This document shows positions 44,316 through 52,966 of a stretch of DNA of 64,000 nucleotides, piece by piece. The stretch covers positions 513,107-577,106 of the forward strand of contig CAXXGM010000007.1 of NCBI GenBank assembly GCA_963677325.2, read 5' to 3'. Source of the stretch: G963677325 sp963677325. Its GTDB lineage: Bacteria; Bacteroidota; Bacteroidia; Bacteroidales; Prolixibacteraceae. The first letter of the stretch is position 1. Every line of letters starts with the position of its first letter. Both the position numbers and the translations under genes were made by a program. Under the pieces are notes generated by a model. It did not search any database. It had not been told where the DNA came from and saw nothing but the letters and a program-made list of their open reading frames with translations.

Positions 44316-44328
44316 AACTAAATATGCT

Positions 44329-44721
44329 GTGAAAAGATATTTTTTTATTTTGATCATTATGTTGATGTGCTCCTGTTCTACTTCGATTATTCGAAATGAC
44401 GCTGCTATTGAATTCAGTAATAAAAGTTATGATTTCGGGAAAATTCCCTTTAAGAAGGAAACTTCTCATTTGTTCGAATTCAAAAATTCAGGAAAATCTT
44501 CACTGGTCATCTATGATGTAAAGGCCTCGTGTGGCTGTACAGTTCCTGAATGGAGCAAAAAACCAATAAGACAGGGAGAGATTGGACAATTGAATATCAA
44601 ATATGATGCGGCTTTCCCTGGTGTGTTTCAAAAAACATTGGAAATATTTTACAATGGCCCTAACTCTCCGGCAAGAATAGAAATTAAAGGTGAGGTGAAA
44701 AAACAGGAAGTGATGAATTGA
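44329..44721 (+). CDS. DUF1573 family lipoprotein
   Basis: A 130-residue lipoprotein (lipobox MCSC-type near residue 16) with the immunoglobulin-like DUF1573 fold: IEFSNKSYDFGKIPFKKETSHLFEFKNSGKSSLVIYDVKASCGCTVPEW and a closing beta strand (ARIEIKGEVKK). The SCGC pair is a family hallmark. It starts with GTG and directly follows an ATG-CTG-TGA minigene. DUF1573 proteins are frequent in Bacteroidota export and peptide clusters. Their exact role is not known. Confidence 0.88.
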   Translation: MKRYFFILIIMLMCSCSTSIIRNDAAIEFSNKSYDFGKIPFKKETSHLFEFKNSGKSSLVIYDVKASCGCTVPEWSKKPIRQGEIGQLNIKYDAAFPGVFQKTLEIFYNGPNSPARIEIKGEVKKQEVMN

Positions 44722-44769
44722 TAGACACCGATAACACCTCAGATAAATTGGAATTCTACTCGAATTAAA

Positions 44770-46692
44770 ATGAAAAAAGATAAATTAGCTCTATTTAGGC
44801 TAGTATTTGTTTTTGCGTTTGGCGCATTTCTGTTGTTGCTTCCATTTCAAGTATGGCAAAGACTTTTTTTTACCACTCAGGCAGCTAAAGTCCTGTTCTT
44901 AGGATGGAGTGTAATATTTTTTTTAATGATGTTTGGAGGTTACTATTTTTTTAATGGAGGATTGAGAAAGCTAAATTTTACAAGAATAGATGTGTCGCTT
45001 ATTTTGCTATTATTTTATACGGTTTGTCATATTGTCTGGATTAAATCGGTGCAGCTTCATCCGCTTTTTGTATTTCAATGGCTTTCATTGACTATACTAT
45101 ACATTTTATTCCGCATCATAACATTCCGGTATCAATTATTGTTAATCATCTTTCTGATGGTAGCAGCTGCTTCTCAGGCGGTATACGGTAACCTTCAGCT
45201 TTTCGGGATTTATTCTTCCTATCACAATTTTTTTAAGCTTACCGGAAGTTTTTTCAATCCAGGCCCATATTCGGGATATCTTATATCAGCATTGCCTGTA
45301 GCTATTTGTATTTGGCTTTTTAATGAGAAAAGGTCTTCGTCTTCAGATTCAATAGAAAAGACTAATCATGACAGCCGTTTTTGTTTACGGAAGAACTTTG
45401 TTCTCGGGTTCATAAGTCTACAAGCTTTGGCAAAATGTACCGCCATTGTTACAATTGCTACAATACTAATAGTACTACCGGCCAGCCGCTCACGAGCGGC
45501 ATGGCTTGCATCTGGAGTCTCTGTACTATACCTTTTAGCAGCAAAAGGTGAATTTAGAAAATTGTGGCAACTATTGGCCGGTAATGGAGGTAGAAAATGG
45601 TTGTTCTATATATTAATAGCAGTTACAGTATTGAAATTTGCAAGCGGACTTTATCTGATGAAGAAAGGCTCTGCTGATGGACGTATATTGATTTGGAAAG
45701 TAACCTTAATCGCTATCAAGGAGCAACTTTTGTTCGGACGTGGTCTTGAAACATTTAAGGCATTTTATATGAATGGTCAATCGGATTATTTTAAAGATCA
45801 TCCTGATTCGCCAGAAACAGCTATTGCCGGGGATGTTAATTACACTTTTAACGAACCATTACGAATCGTTTCTGAAACCGGGTTGATTGGCTTCTTATTT
45901 GTGTTATTTATAATTTGCTCAGCCTTTAAAAATGTTGAAGCTGATTTTAATCAACATGACCACGATCACGTTACTCTATTTTCCCGGGCAGGCTTGCTTT
46001 CTATAATGATTTTCAGCTGCTTCTCTTATCCTACTGAGATTGTCCCGATAATAGTCAATGTTTTACTTTATCTTTCATTTATTTCAGCGGGTCAGCGCCC
46101 TTTATTTATCTTGTCTTTTGGTTCGAAGCATCGTAATACTTTTGTACGATTGCTTCCTGCCATGGCACTGTCAGTTATTGTGATATTTACTAGCCAACAA
46201 CTTTACTGTGTTGACAGAGCATATGGCCAGTGGAATAATGCCTATGTTGTTTATAATATGGGAGCATACAAAGAAGCAATAGACGAGTACGAAAAAGTTT
46301 ATCCGCAATTAAAGAATAATGGCGATTACCTGATTAGCTACGGCAAATCCCTCTCAATGGCCGAAAATCATGAAAAAGCTATTGAGATTTTAGAACGAAG
46401 TAAAGCCTTTGTAAACAATACAATCCTCTATACTGCCTTGGGTGATAGCTATAAAGCAATCGGTCAAACCACAAAGGCGGAAAATGCCTACCTTCACGCC
46501 TGGTACATGGTTCCTTCGCGCTTTTATCCCAAATACCTGCTCGCAAAATTATATGATGAAACCGGACAAAATCGAAAAGCAATGATGACTGCTAAAGAGA
46601 TTCTCGGGAAAAAGATAAAGGTTGAATCAATAGCTATAAAAGAGATCAAGGGTGAGATGAAAAAGATAATTGAAAAACAAGATAGTATTTAA
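44770..46692 (+). CDS. O-antigen ligase-like membrane protein with C-terminal TPR repeats
   Basis: A 640-residue protein with ten or more TM segments (about 10-440), carrying the Wzy_C/O-antigen-ligase hallmark in the large loop (GRILIWKVTLIAIKEQLLFGRGLETFKAFY, about 302-331) and a second part in FNEPLRIVSETGLIGFLFVLFI. Residues about 500-620 are TPR-like (AYKEAIDEYEKVYPQLKNNGDYLISYGKSLSMAENHEKAIEIL). Such fusions are not restricted to lipopolysaccharide; they also appear in glycosylation of secreted proteins. Its place between DUF1573 and signal peptidase I genes suggests a role in secreted-product processing (inference). Confidence 0.85.
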   Translation: MKKDKLALFRLVFVFAFGAFLLLLPFQVWQRLFFTTQAAKVLFLGWSVIFFLMMFGGYYFFNGGLRKLNFTRIDVSLILLLFYTVCHIVWIKSVQLHPLFVFQWLSLTILYILFRIITFRYQLLLIIFLMVAAASQAVYGNLQLFGIYSSYHNFFKLTGSFFNPGPYSGYLISALPVAICIWLFNEKRSSSSDSIEKTNHDSRFCLRKNFVLGFISLQALAKCTAIVTIATILIVLPASRSRAAWLASGVSVLYLLAAKGEFRKLWQLLAGNGGRKWLFYILIAVTVLKFASGLYLMKKGSADGRILIWKVTLIAIKEQLLFGRGLETFKAFYMNGQSDYFKDHPDSPETAIAGDVNYTFNEPLRIVSETGLIGFLFVLFIICSAFKNVEADFNQHDHDHVTLFSRAGLLSIMIFSCFSYPTEIVPIIVNVLLYLSFISAGQRPLFILSFGSKHRNTFVRLLPAMALSVIVIFTSQQLYCVDRAYGQWNNAYVVYNMGAYKEAIDEYEKVYPQLKNNGDYLISYGKSLSMAENHEKAIEILERSKAFVNNTILYTALGDSYKAIGQTTKAENAYLHAWYMVPSRFYPKYLLAKLYDETGQNRKAMMTAKEILGKKIKVESIAIKEIKGEMKKIIEKQDSI

Positions 46693-46748
46693 ATCCAGCT
46701 AACTCAAAAAAAATGGATTGGAACTTGTAAGAAGTATCGCATTTATAA

Positions 46749-46979
46749 TTGAAAATCAAATATGAATACTTTGGCAGGTCTGTAAAGTATTTTAGGTTTT
46801 CGATGGAATACCAAAAGCGGTTTTCAGTTTCCGAATACGGAATAGAGCTCTCCGTAAAAAAAGAACAACTAATAATCAATTATCATATTATATTCTATGG
46901 GCAGGTACAAAATAAGGAGTTTTACATGGTCAGGTCCTGTTATGGAGAAATAGAATCACTGAATGTAGGTAATTTATGA
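46749..46979 (+). CDS. Possible small protein coupled to signal peptidase I
   Basis: A 76-codon frame from a TTG (or 58 codons from the ATG at 46803) ends with a 4-nt ATGA overlap with the signal peptidase gene, the typical sign of translational coupling. The peptide is basic and aromatic-rich with no signal sequence and no family recognised. A chance frame in AT-rich DNA cannot be excluded. Confidence 0.35.
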   Translation: MKIKYEYFGRSVKYFRFSMEYQKRFSVSEYGIELSVKKEQLIINYHIIFYGQVQNKEFYMVRSCYGEIESLNVGNL

Positions 46980-48145
46980 AACACAAAATATCATTGATAA
47001 CATACGGAGTTTTCATTTTAATGATAGCGATTGTTGGCCTTTATTGGCTAGCATTGGGTGCTTTTTTGATTTATGTGTTGTTTACTTCTATTGTGCCAAA
47101 AGATATTTGGAAACGAAGATATCATCATCTTTATTTCCTAACGGTAATAATGGCAGTTTTTCTTTTGGCTATCTCATTGCGCGTATTTTTGTTCGAAATC
47201 TTTTCCATTCCCAGTCGTTCGATGGAAGATACACTGATACCAGGCGATAAAGTATTGGTGAGCAAACTTGAGTTCGGACCTGCTTTACCTAGATCACCAC
47301 TTGAAATTCCATGGTTAAATCTTGTCTGGTATTTGAGTTTAGGAAAAAAAAAGACAGATTCCCTTTGTTGGCCCTATAAGAGATTAAGTGGTTTTAGTTC
47401 AGTGAAAAAGGGAGATATTACTGTGTTTGTCCATCCGCTTTGGGGGAAAAGAGACAATTATTTTATTAAACGTTGTGTTGCGGTTGCAGGAGACACTCTG
47501 AAAATTATTAGAGGGGTAATTTATGTCAATAACAAGGAATTGTCAGCTCCATATAAAATTAAACAGAGTTACCGTGTGAACACCAATAATCAGAAACAAT
47601 TTTTAGTTGTGGGGAAAAAATTGGGGATTGAAGCAAGGTTTACTCCGTATGATAGTTTAGAAATTTTTTTAAACTTTCTTCAATTTAATCAACTTCGGCT
47701 ACAAAAATGTGTCGATTCTATTTTAGTCAATGTTGTTAAAAAGGATTCAGTCCATTGGGTTTATTCGAAAAGCAAGGATATCCGTTGGACTATTGATGAT
47801 TTAGGGCCGTTAGTCATTCCCAAGAAGGGTATGACGATCGGTTTAACCGATATAAGCTATGCGATTTATCAGCAGACAATTCAAAAATTGGAAAAGCAGG
47901 AAATTAATAGATATAATGGTTTGTTTTACCTGGATGGGCAGGTGATTACAAAATACACTTTTCATCATAACTATTTGTTTTTGATCGGAGATAACCGTCA
48001 TGCATCCAGCGACTCCCGATACTGGGGAGTTGTACCTGAAGAAAATATTATAGGGAAGGGTATAATGGTATTATTTTCTACAGATTTCAATGAACGAGGA
48101 TTCGAAATGTTCAGATGGAAGAGATTTTTCAAATTTATTGAATGA
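46976..48145 (+). CDS. lepB: Signal peptidase I (LepB-like)
   Basis: A 389-residue membrane-bound serine protease of the S26 family with two or three N-terminal TM segments. Box B is SIPSRSMEDTL with the catalytic Ser82, box D is IKRCVAVAGDTL with the catalytic Lys165, and box E is GDNRHASSDSR (about 338-348). A large insertion lies between boxes D and E, as in other Bacteroidota LepB proteins. This copy sits inside the peptide island, immediately before the first NVEALA-like gene, so a dedicated role in cutting the leader peptides there is attractive but unproven. Confidence 0.93.
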   Translation: MKHKISLITYGVFILMIAIVGLYWLALGAFLIYVLFTSIVPKDIWKRRYHHLYFLTVIMAVFLLAISLRVFLFEIFSIPSRSMEDTLIPGDKVLVSKLEFGPALPRSPLEIPWLNLVWYLSLGKKKTDSLCWPYKRLSGFSSVKKGDITVFVHPLWGKRDNYFIKRCVAVAGDTLKIIRGVIYVNNKELSAPYKIKQSYRVNTNNQKQFLVVGKKLGIEARFTPYDSLEIFLNFLQFNQLRLQKCVDSILVNVVKKDSVHWVYSKSKDIRWTIDDLGPLVIPKKGMTIGLTDISYAIYQQTIQKLEKQEINRYNGLFYLDGQVITKYTFHHNYLFLIGDNRHASSDSRYWGVVPEENIIGKGIMVLFSTDFNERGFEMFRWKRFFKFIE

Positions 48146-48502
48146 TTAATTAATAAGAATTTGAGAAATAGAATAGATTTCAGATTGTGTGCCTGGACCT
48201 TTAAATCTCCCTTTATGTTGCGGAACATAAAGAGCATCTTTTTTTATAACGGATATAGAGATATCAAGGAAGACAAGATGATCTATATATTAATTGATAT
48301 AAAGAATATTAGAGCTGAATTAAAAGAAGGGAAACTAAAATTCTAACAAAATGAACAGCGAATTCAGACTTCAGAAGTGGTAGTTCCCTTCGGGGAGCAA
48401 AGCTATGGAAATAAATTGAAGAAGCCACAGGTTTCTGTGTCTATAAATTAATTATAGACAAATAATATTTATTCTTACTATAAATTTTTTAAACATTAAA
48501 TT
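48146..48502. other. Intergenic region upstream of the first NVEALA-like gene
   Basis: AT-rich, no gene recognised. A small hairpin (GTTCCCTTCGGGGAGC, about 48382-48400) is present. The last 60 nt are almost only A and T and probably hold the promoter for the peptide gene. Confidence 0.4.
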
Positions 48503-48754
48503 ATGAAAACTAAAAAAATAATTTGCACGTTTTTTATAATATTTATTGGCTTAGTCGGTTTTATTGGTTCTTTACGGATAAATGATTCAACTTTGGGAAA
48601 CATTGATCTTCAATCATTAATGCATTTTAATAAAGTTCAAGCAGAAGATCCTTGCCCTAATACTGGAAATAAGCATTGGGGTTGTTTTTGGTCTTGGCAG
48701 GATGGTTATGATTGTTGTCAAGTACCACGCAACAATGTTTGCGACGAATGCTAA
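48503..48754 (+). CDS. NVEALA-like small secreted peptide precursor, cysteine-rich
   Basis: An 83-residue precursor. The leader has one hydrophobic segment (IICTFFIIFIGLVGFIGSL, about 6-24) followed by a NVEALA-type region (TLGNIDLQSLMHFNKVQAE, about 30-48). A signal-peptidase-like AxA site, VQA-E, predicts cleavage after residue 47. The 36-residue product (EDPCPNTG onwards) has six cysteines, including a CC pair, and is Trp-rich. The downstream gene is separated by a 12-bp-stem hairpin. Family membership rests on the leader only, and the biological role of NVEALA peptides is not established. Confidence 0.78.
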   Translation: MKTKKIICTFFIIFIGLVGFIGSLRINDSTLGNIDLQSLMHFNKVQAEDPCPNTGNKHWGCFWSWQDGYDCCQVPRNNVCDEC

Positions 48755-48761
48755 TTTGATT

Positions 48762-48789
48762 ACATTATGGGGGTTAACCCCCATAATGT
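48762..48789 (+). terminator. Hairpin between peptide gene and propeller gene, module 1
   Basis: Perfect 12-bp stem ACATTATGGGGG/CCCCCATAATGT with a TTAA loop, followed by TTTTATTTAG. It may end most peptide transcripts and allow partial read-through into the next gene. The second module has a hairpin at the same relative place. Confidence 0.75.
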
Positions 48790-48827
48790 TTTATTTAGTT
48801 AAATAATATTTAATAAAAAATATAGTT

Positions 48828-49886
48828 ATGAAAATAAATTTTTGTATTTATATAATATGTATTTTATTCATTTTTAGTTGTGGACAATCGAAAAAAAATT
48901 ATGTAATCGAAGATAAGGATTTTACTGGTTTGTTGCATTTAAATGAGAAGAAATGTGTCATAAAAAGTATTCTTAATGTACGTAATTTTATTGCTATTGA
49001 TTCATTTTTAATAATTAACAATAACAGAAAAGATAGCGTAATAATGGTGATAAATCTTAATAATTTGAATTGTGTAAAATCATGGGGAATAAAAGGAAAC
49101 GGTCCGAACGAGATAGGAGTCTTTACACATTTATTAAAAATTGATTCTAATAAATTTCAATTTATTGATTTTAACAAAAAAAAAATAAACACTTATAGAA
49201 TAAATGATTTCCAAAATGAAAATGAAGAGAAGATAAATTTTAATAAAGGGTCGATTAAGGATGTAGTTCAAAATATCTTTTTAAAGGATGGAAGAGAATA
49301 TTATTATGATAGTCATGTTAATAATGAACTATTCTTGAATAAGTGGATAAATGGAAGTTCCCCAATCGTTTTGAGAAAAATTGAGAAATACAATAAGATG
49401 AATAAATCGATTGCATATGCCGGAGTATTAACTATTGGTGAAAAATCTCAGAAAATGATATATGCCTATAGATATATGAGACGTATTGACATAATGAATT
49501 TAGATGGCACATTAATTAAATCAATAATAAGGAAACCGGAAGTAGCGCTTCCGAAAATGGTAAATAACAAATTTGATACAGAAAATTCTAAATTATGTTA
49601 TTGGGATATCCATGCCACGAATAATTCATTTTTTGTCTATTATATTGGTCATTCGGGAAGAGAAGTTTATAAAAATGATTTTCAAGTAGAATGTTTTATT
49701 GAAGAGTATGATTGGAATGGTAATCCATTAAATCTATATAGCCTTAATAGATATATATCGAAATTTGAAATATATAAAAATAATGATGAAATTAAAACTT
49801 TCATTGGGAATGTACTGGATGATGAGAATCCTTTAATTTTCTATTCCTTAGAAAAAAATAGAAAAAATTCATTAAAAGGAAACTAA
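48828..49886 (+). CDS. BF3164-like 6-bladed beta-propeller lipoprotein (module 1)
   Basis: A 352-residue lipoprotein (lipobox IFSC, Cys18). The pattern of repeated beta strands and the early GNGPNEIG loop (SWGIKGNGPNEIGVF, about 84-98) fit the BF3164 family, a TolB-like propeller group in Bacteroidota that is often next to NVEALA-type genes. It is strongly biased to Asn, Lys and Ile, as AT-rich accessory genes are. A role in binding or presenting the peptide at the membrane is possible (inference from context). Confidence 0.75.
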   Translation: MKINFCIYIICILFIFSCGQSKKNYVIEDKDFTGLLHLNEKKCVIKSILNVRNFIAIDSFLIINNNRKDSVIMVINLNNLNCVKSWGIKGNGPNEIGVFTHLLKIDSNKFQFIDFNKKKINTYRINDFQNENEEKINFNKGSIKDVVQNIFLKDGREYYYDSHVNNELFLNKWINGSSPIVLRKIEKYNKMNKSIAYAGVLTIGEKSQKMIYAYRYMRRIDIMNLDGTLIKSIIRKPEVALPKMVNNKFDTENSKLCYWDIHATNNSFFVYYIGHSGREVYKNDFQVECFIEEYDWNGNPLNLYSLNRYISKFEIYKNNDEIKTFIGNVLDDENPLIFYSLEKNRKNSLKGN

Positions 49887-50360
49887 TGATGTGCACGATT
49901 TTTTTTATATGTGCGTTAAATATAACAGTTCAAACAATTGGTTTTGGGCTTAAGCTTTTGGTGTGTATTTAAATAGAGTTTAGAAACCAATTGTTTAACT
50001 GTGATGTAACTAAGTATTTTTGTAAAGGTCTTTTCAAATTGAAAGTCAAATATTAAATAACGTGAGTTCTATCTAAGTAATAGATAACCTAATCTGTCAA
50101 AAACACCTAAGTAGAAAATGGTAATACAACTCATCCTAACCTTATTAATTTTTGTTTTTCAATTTTGCAGACCGAATTAGGTTAATCAGGTAGAATATCT
50201 GAGGGTATTCAATTTTTTCTACTTAGGTGTTTTCCAGTAGATTAAGTTACTGAAACAGAATTAGCACTCAACCAACCAGGCATTACTTTATCTATTGCTT
50301 AGATTGAACTCACGTTAAGTAATAAATAGCACAACAATATTAATATATCAATTTACGAAA
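49887..50360. other. Intergenic region containing a MITE-like element
   Basis: It holds the palindromic element at 50058-50317 (listed separately). No gene is supported. It separates the propeller and thioredoxin-like genes of module 1, which in module 2 are only 14 nt apart, so the element probably inserted between them. Confidence 0.6.
50058..50317. repeat. MITE-like element with 29-bp terminal inverted repeats
   Basis: Left end TAACGTGAGTTCTATCTAAG (continuing to 50086) and right end 50289-50317 are inverted repeats with 27 of 29 matches. A second inverted pair, AAAACACCTAAGTAGAAAA, lies at 50099-50117 and 50215-50233 (19 of 19). There is no ORF inside. This is a 260-bp non-autonomous element. 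Confidence 0.85.
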
Positions 50361-50957
50361 ATGGGAAAAAGAATTATTATAACATTATTAATAACGGTTT
50401 TATTTATATTTTCGATCTTTATTACTGTTAAATATTATATTTCTCAAGATAATTTATTTAGAGAAAAAAATAAATGTGCAGAGGAATTTATAGGCATGTC
50501 TTCTTTTTTTAATCTATTGTATGTTGAGAATGGTCATTTAGATAAATTCGCAATAGAATTAAATAATAATTACCAAATTCAAAATAAGTTGATATGTGTC
50601 TTTAGTTCAAATACTTGCACTAAATGTATAGTTAAGGAATTGAATTTTTTGAAGATGCTATTTTCCAAAGACATACAATTATCTAATAATGTTGTATTAG
50701 TATGTTTGACAGATGAGGAGAATTTGTTTGAAAGCTACCCATTTAAAGAATATGCTAAATTATTTAAAACTGTCTGTCTTAATTTCGGTGGTGAATTAAA
50801 TAGAATTAATCAAAGTCCTTTCTATGTATATATTACAAAGACAGGGAAATGTAATTATTTCTATATACCAGAATTGATACCTTCTTTTAAAGAAAAATAT
50901 TTTGAAGAAGTCACCAATATACTTTTAAAAAATAGTTATAAAAGTAGTGGCAACTGA
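50361..50957 (+). CDS. Membrane-anchored thioredoxin-fold protein (module 1)
   Basis: A 198-residue protein with an N-terminal TM anchor (about 5-27) and a thioredoxin-like domain (about 70-190). A CxxC site, CTKC (Cys86 and Cys89), follows the strand LICVFSSN as in redox-active thioredoxin folds. There is a cis-Pro-like SPFYVYITK segment (about 153-161). It could help form or reshuffle disulfides in the cysteine-rich peptide, or act as a peroxiredoxin/TlpA-like partner. The counterpart in module 2 is a lipoprotein with CGAC. Confidence 0.72.
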   Translation: MGKRIIITLLITVLFIFSIFITVKYYISQDNLFREKNKCAEEFIGMSSFFNLLYVENGHLDKFAIELNNNYQIQNKLICVFSSNTCTKCIVKELNFLKMLFSKDIQLSNNVVLVCLTDEENLFESYPFKEYAKLFKTVCLNFGGELNRINQSPFYVYITKTGKCNYFYIPELIPSFKEKYFEEVTNILLKNSYKSSGN

Positions 50958-51179
50958 TTTTTTGGGGTCATCCAATTTTGGGTTGTTCATTAAAAAATAT
51001 TTAAATCATTGTTGTCCAAACTATTCCGGTATGTCTACTTTAAGTTGCGACACCAAAAGAAGGAATTTTAGCGAGCAGAACTTTAGTCCCTATGTTTGTA
51101 ATTGCGCTATGCTAAAGAGGCATAAGCCAGAAGAGTATTATTTTTGATTTTCGGATTAAACAATAAAACTCAATGACTT
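50958..51179 (+). other. 5' non-coding region of the IS110 element, candidate bridge-RNA region
   Basis: About 220 nt between the thioredoxin-like gene and the transposase ATG. In IS110-group elements the structured bridge RNA is encoded next to the transposase, commonly in this position. No convincing fold can be confirmed by eye. Confidence 0.35.
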
Positions 51180-52259
51180 ATGCAAACACAAAGAACGGAA
51201 TTAAATTTCGAAGGTCAAAGCTTATTTGTAGGTATTGATGTTCATTTGAAAAGCTGGACAGTATCAATTTTAACTGAAAAACTGTTACATAAGACATTTA
51301 CACAACCTGCGAGTGCAGAAGTGTTGTCGAACTATTTGAATTGTAATTTTCCTGGCGGCGATTACCATTCAGTTTATGAAGCGGGTTTCAGTGGTTTTTG
51401 GACTCACTACAAACTGAAGGCAATGGGAATAAATAATATCGTTATCAATCCGGCAGATGTTCCCACGACACAAAAGGAACATTTGCAAAAGGATGACCCG
51501 ACAGACAGCCGGAAACTTGCCCGGTCATTACGCGCTGGGGATTTAAAGGCCATTTATGTCCCCGATTCGTCAACATTGGAAGACCGGTCTTTGATACGGC
51601 TGCGGGCAACTTTGGTAAAAGATATGGTTCGGTTCAAACAGCGGATAAAATCGTTCCTGCACTTTTATGGGATATCTATTCCTGCTGAATTTGAGAAATC
51701 GGGAACCCACTGGTCCAGACGATTTATGAAATGGCTCAATCAGGTTTCTCTTCAGCACGAATCCGGAACTCAAACGTTGAAAATATTGGTACAAGAAGCC
51801 GACGGGCAAAGGAAACTTCTGCTGGAAGTTTTACGAAAAATCAGGGCTTTGTCCCGTAGCGAAAAATATGCAACCAGAATGGAATTATTGCGGAGCATCC
51901 CTGGTGTTGGTTTTGTTACGGCCATCACTTTTTTGACCGAAATAGAAAATATAGAACGATTTGAAAACGCAGATCATTTTGCCGGGTTTGTAGGCTTGAT
52001 CCCCAACAGGCATTCTAGCGGGAACAAGGAAAATAACGGGGATATGACCTTTCGAGGACAGACAGCCTTGCGCAAATCGTTAATCGAGAGTTCCTGGTTT
52101 GCAGCCCGGCTTGATCCAGCCCTTGCAATGAGCTTTAATGTCTATGTCAGGCGGATGGAACCAAACAAGGCAATCATCCGAATTGCACGAAAAGTATTGA
52201 ACCGAATGTATTACGTACTTAAAAACAAAAAAGAATATGTATCAGGAGTTGTTAAATGA
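51180..52259 (+). CDS. IS110-family transposase
   Basis: A 359-residue DEDD recombinase. The RuvC-like N-terminal domain has FVGIDVHLKSW (Asp20), VYEAGFSG (Glu67) and KDDPTDSRKLA (Asp105/106 and Asp109). The C-terminal Tnp_20-type domain includes SIPGVGFVTAITFLTEI, followed by FVGLIPNRHSSGNKEN with the family's Ser. All expected parts and a normal length are present, so it could be active. It separates module 1 from the truncated RND copy. IS110 elements lack long terminal inverted repeats, and the ends were not identified. Confidence 0.95.
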   Translation: MQTQRTELNFEGQSLFVGIDVHLKSWTVSILTEKLLHKTFTQPASAEVLSNYLNCNFPGGDYHSVYEAGFSGFWTHYKLKAMGINNIVINPADVPTTQKEHLQKDDPTDSRKLARSLRAGDLKAIYVPDSSTLEDRSLIRLRATLVKDMVRFKQRIKSFLHFYGISIPAEFEKSGTHWSRRFMKWLNQVSLQHESGTQTLKILVQEADGQRKLLLEVLRKIRALSRSEKYATRMELLRSIPGVGFVTAITFLTEIENIERFENADHFAGFVGLIPNRHSSGNKENNGDMTFRGQTALRKSLIESSWFAARLDPALAMSFNVYVRRMEPNKAIIRIARKVLNRMYYVLKNKKEYVSGVVK

Positions 52260-52679
52260 ATCCTTAAAAACAATCAATATATCAAGGTGACCGCTGACAG
52301 TTTCTTGCAGCCAGTCTGCTTTTTTAGAATGCGGCACTTTACTTATAAAAACTGAAACAGGGAAATGTGGCATTTTGTCCACTGATAGAAGATTGTTTTT
52401 ATAGGACTTTTTATCGGCATTGGCGAAGAAATACAACATGGGGTTTTCTTTAGCCATAATTGGATTCCTGTATAAGTAAAAGGAAGGCCCGAAAACCTCC
52501 CCTTATACAGTGTATCCGTAAAGAGTATTGCTGACAGGTTGCTCCCCAGTAGAGCCTGCGTCCTCTTCCTCTTTACTAATTGCAAAGTTAATGTTCTGTA
52601 AACGAAATATTTGAAAAATAAACAAAATAAAATAGCCAAAAAATAATGCTCTCAGAATTTGGATTACAACATAGAAGAA
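52260..52679. other. 3' region of IS110, no gene supported
   Basis: About 420 nt with GC-rich stretches (for example GGTTGCTCCCCAGTAGAGCC near 52540) and a purine-rich segment. In the IS1111 subgroup the bridge RNA lies on this side, so a structured RNA is possible here. No ORF is credible. Confidence 0.35.
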
Positions 52680-52925
52680 ACTGTTTAAATTTTTTTTAAC
52701 AAAGTTGAACCCACTTCGGGGTTCTGTATTGTATGTATTTCAGTGCCTCCGGTTACACCGGAGGTTATTCATATTCAAGTCCTTCGGACTTAAATATGCT
52801 TTATACCCTGAAAGGGTTTAATATGAATAACCGTGGGGGCAACCCACGGAAAATGTGACATATAAGACCTCAACCCCGAAGGGGCTGAACTACTTAAAAT
52901 CCCAAAAGAACTAAATTTAAACAGT
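52680..52925. repeat. MITE-like element with 13-bp TIRs and a string of hairpins
   Basis: The outer inverted repeats ACTGTTTAAATTT (52680-52692) and AAATTTAAACAGT (52913-52925) match perfectly. Inside are hairpins CCTCCGG-ttaca-CCGGAGG, AAGTCC-ttc-GGACTT, CCCTG-AAAGGG, CCGTGGGGGCAACCCACGG and CCCCGAAGGGG, with complementary GTTATTCATATT/AATATGAATAAC linking arms. The whole can fold into a multi-branched structure. Confidence 0.75.
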
Positions 52926-52966
52926 CTCTTATCTTAACTCCAAATTTTATAAACTAACTTTAATTC

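Noticed and set aside
48161..48346. 61-codon frame between lepB and the first peptide gene
   Set aside because: TTG start, no signal peptide or family, no coupling to a neighbour; probably chance in AT-rich DNA.
50947..51147. 66-codon frame with several Cys before IS110, a possible third peptide
   Set aside because: It overlaps the end of the thioredoxin-fold gene, has no leader or AxA site, and lies in the non-coding end of the IS element.
52343..52639. 98-codon minus-strand frame after IS110
   Set aside because: No family recognised; more likely part of the element's non-coding end.
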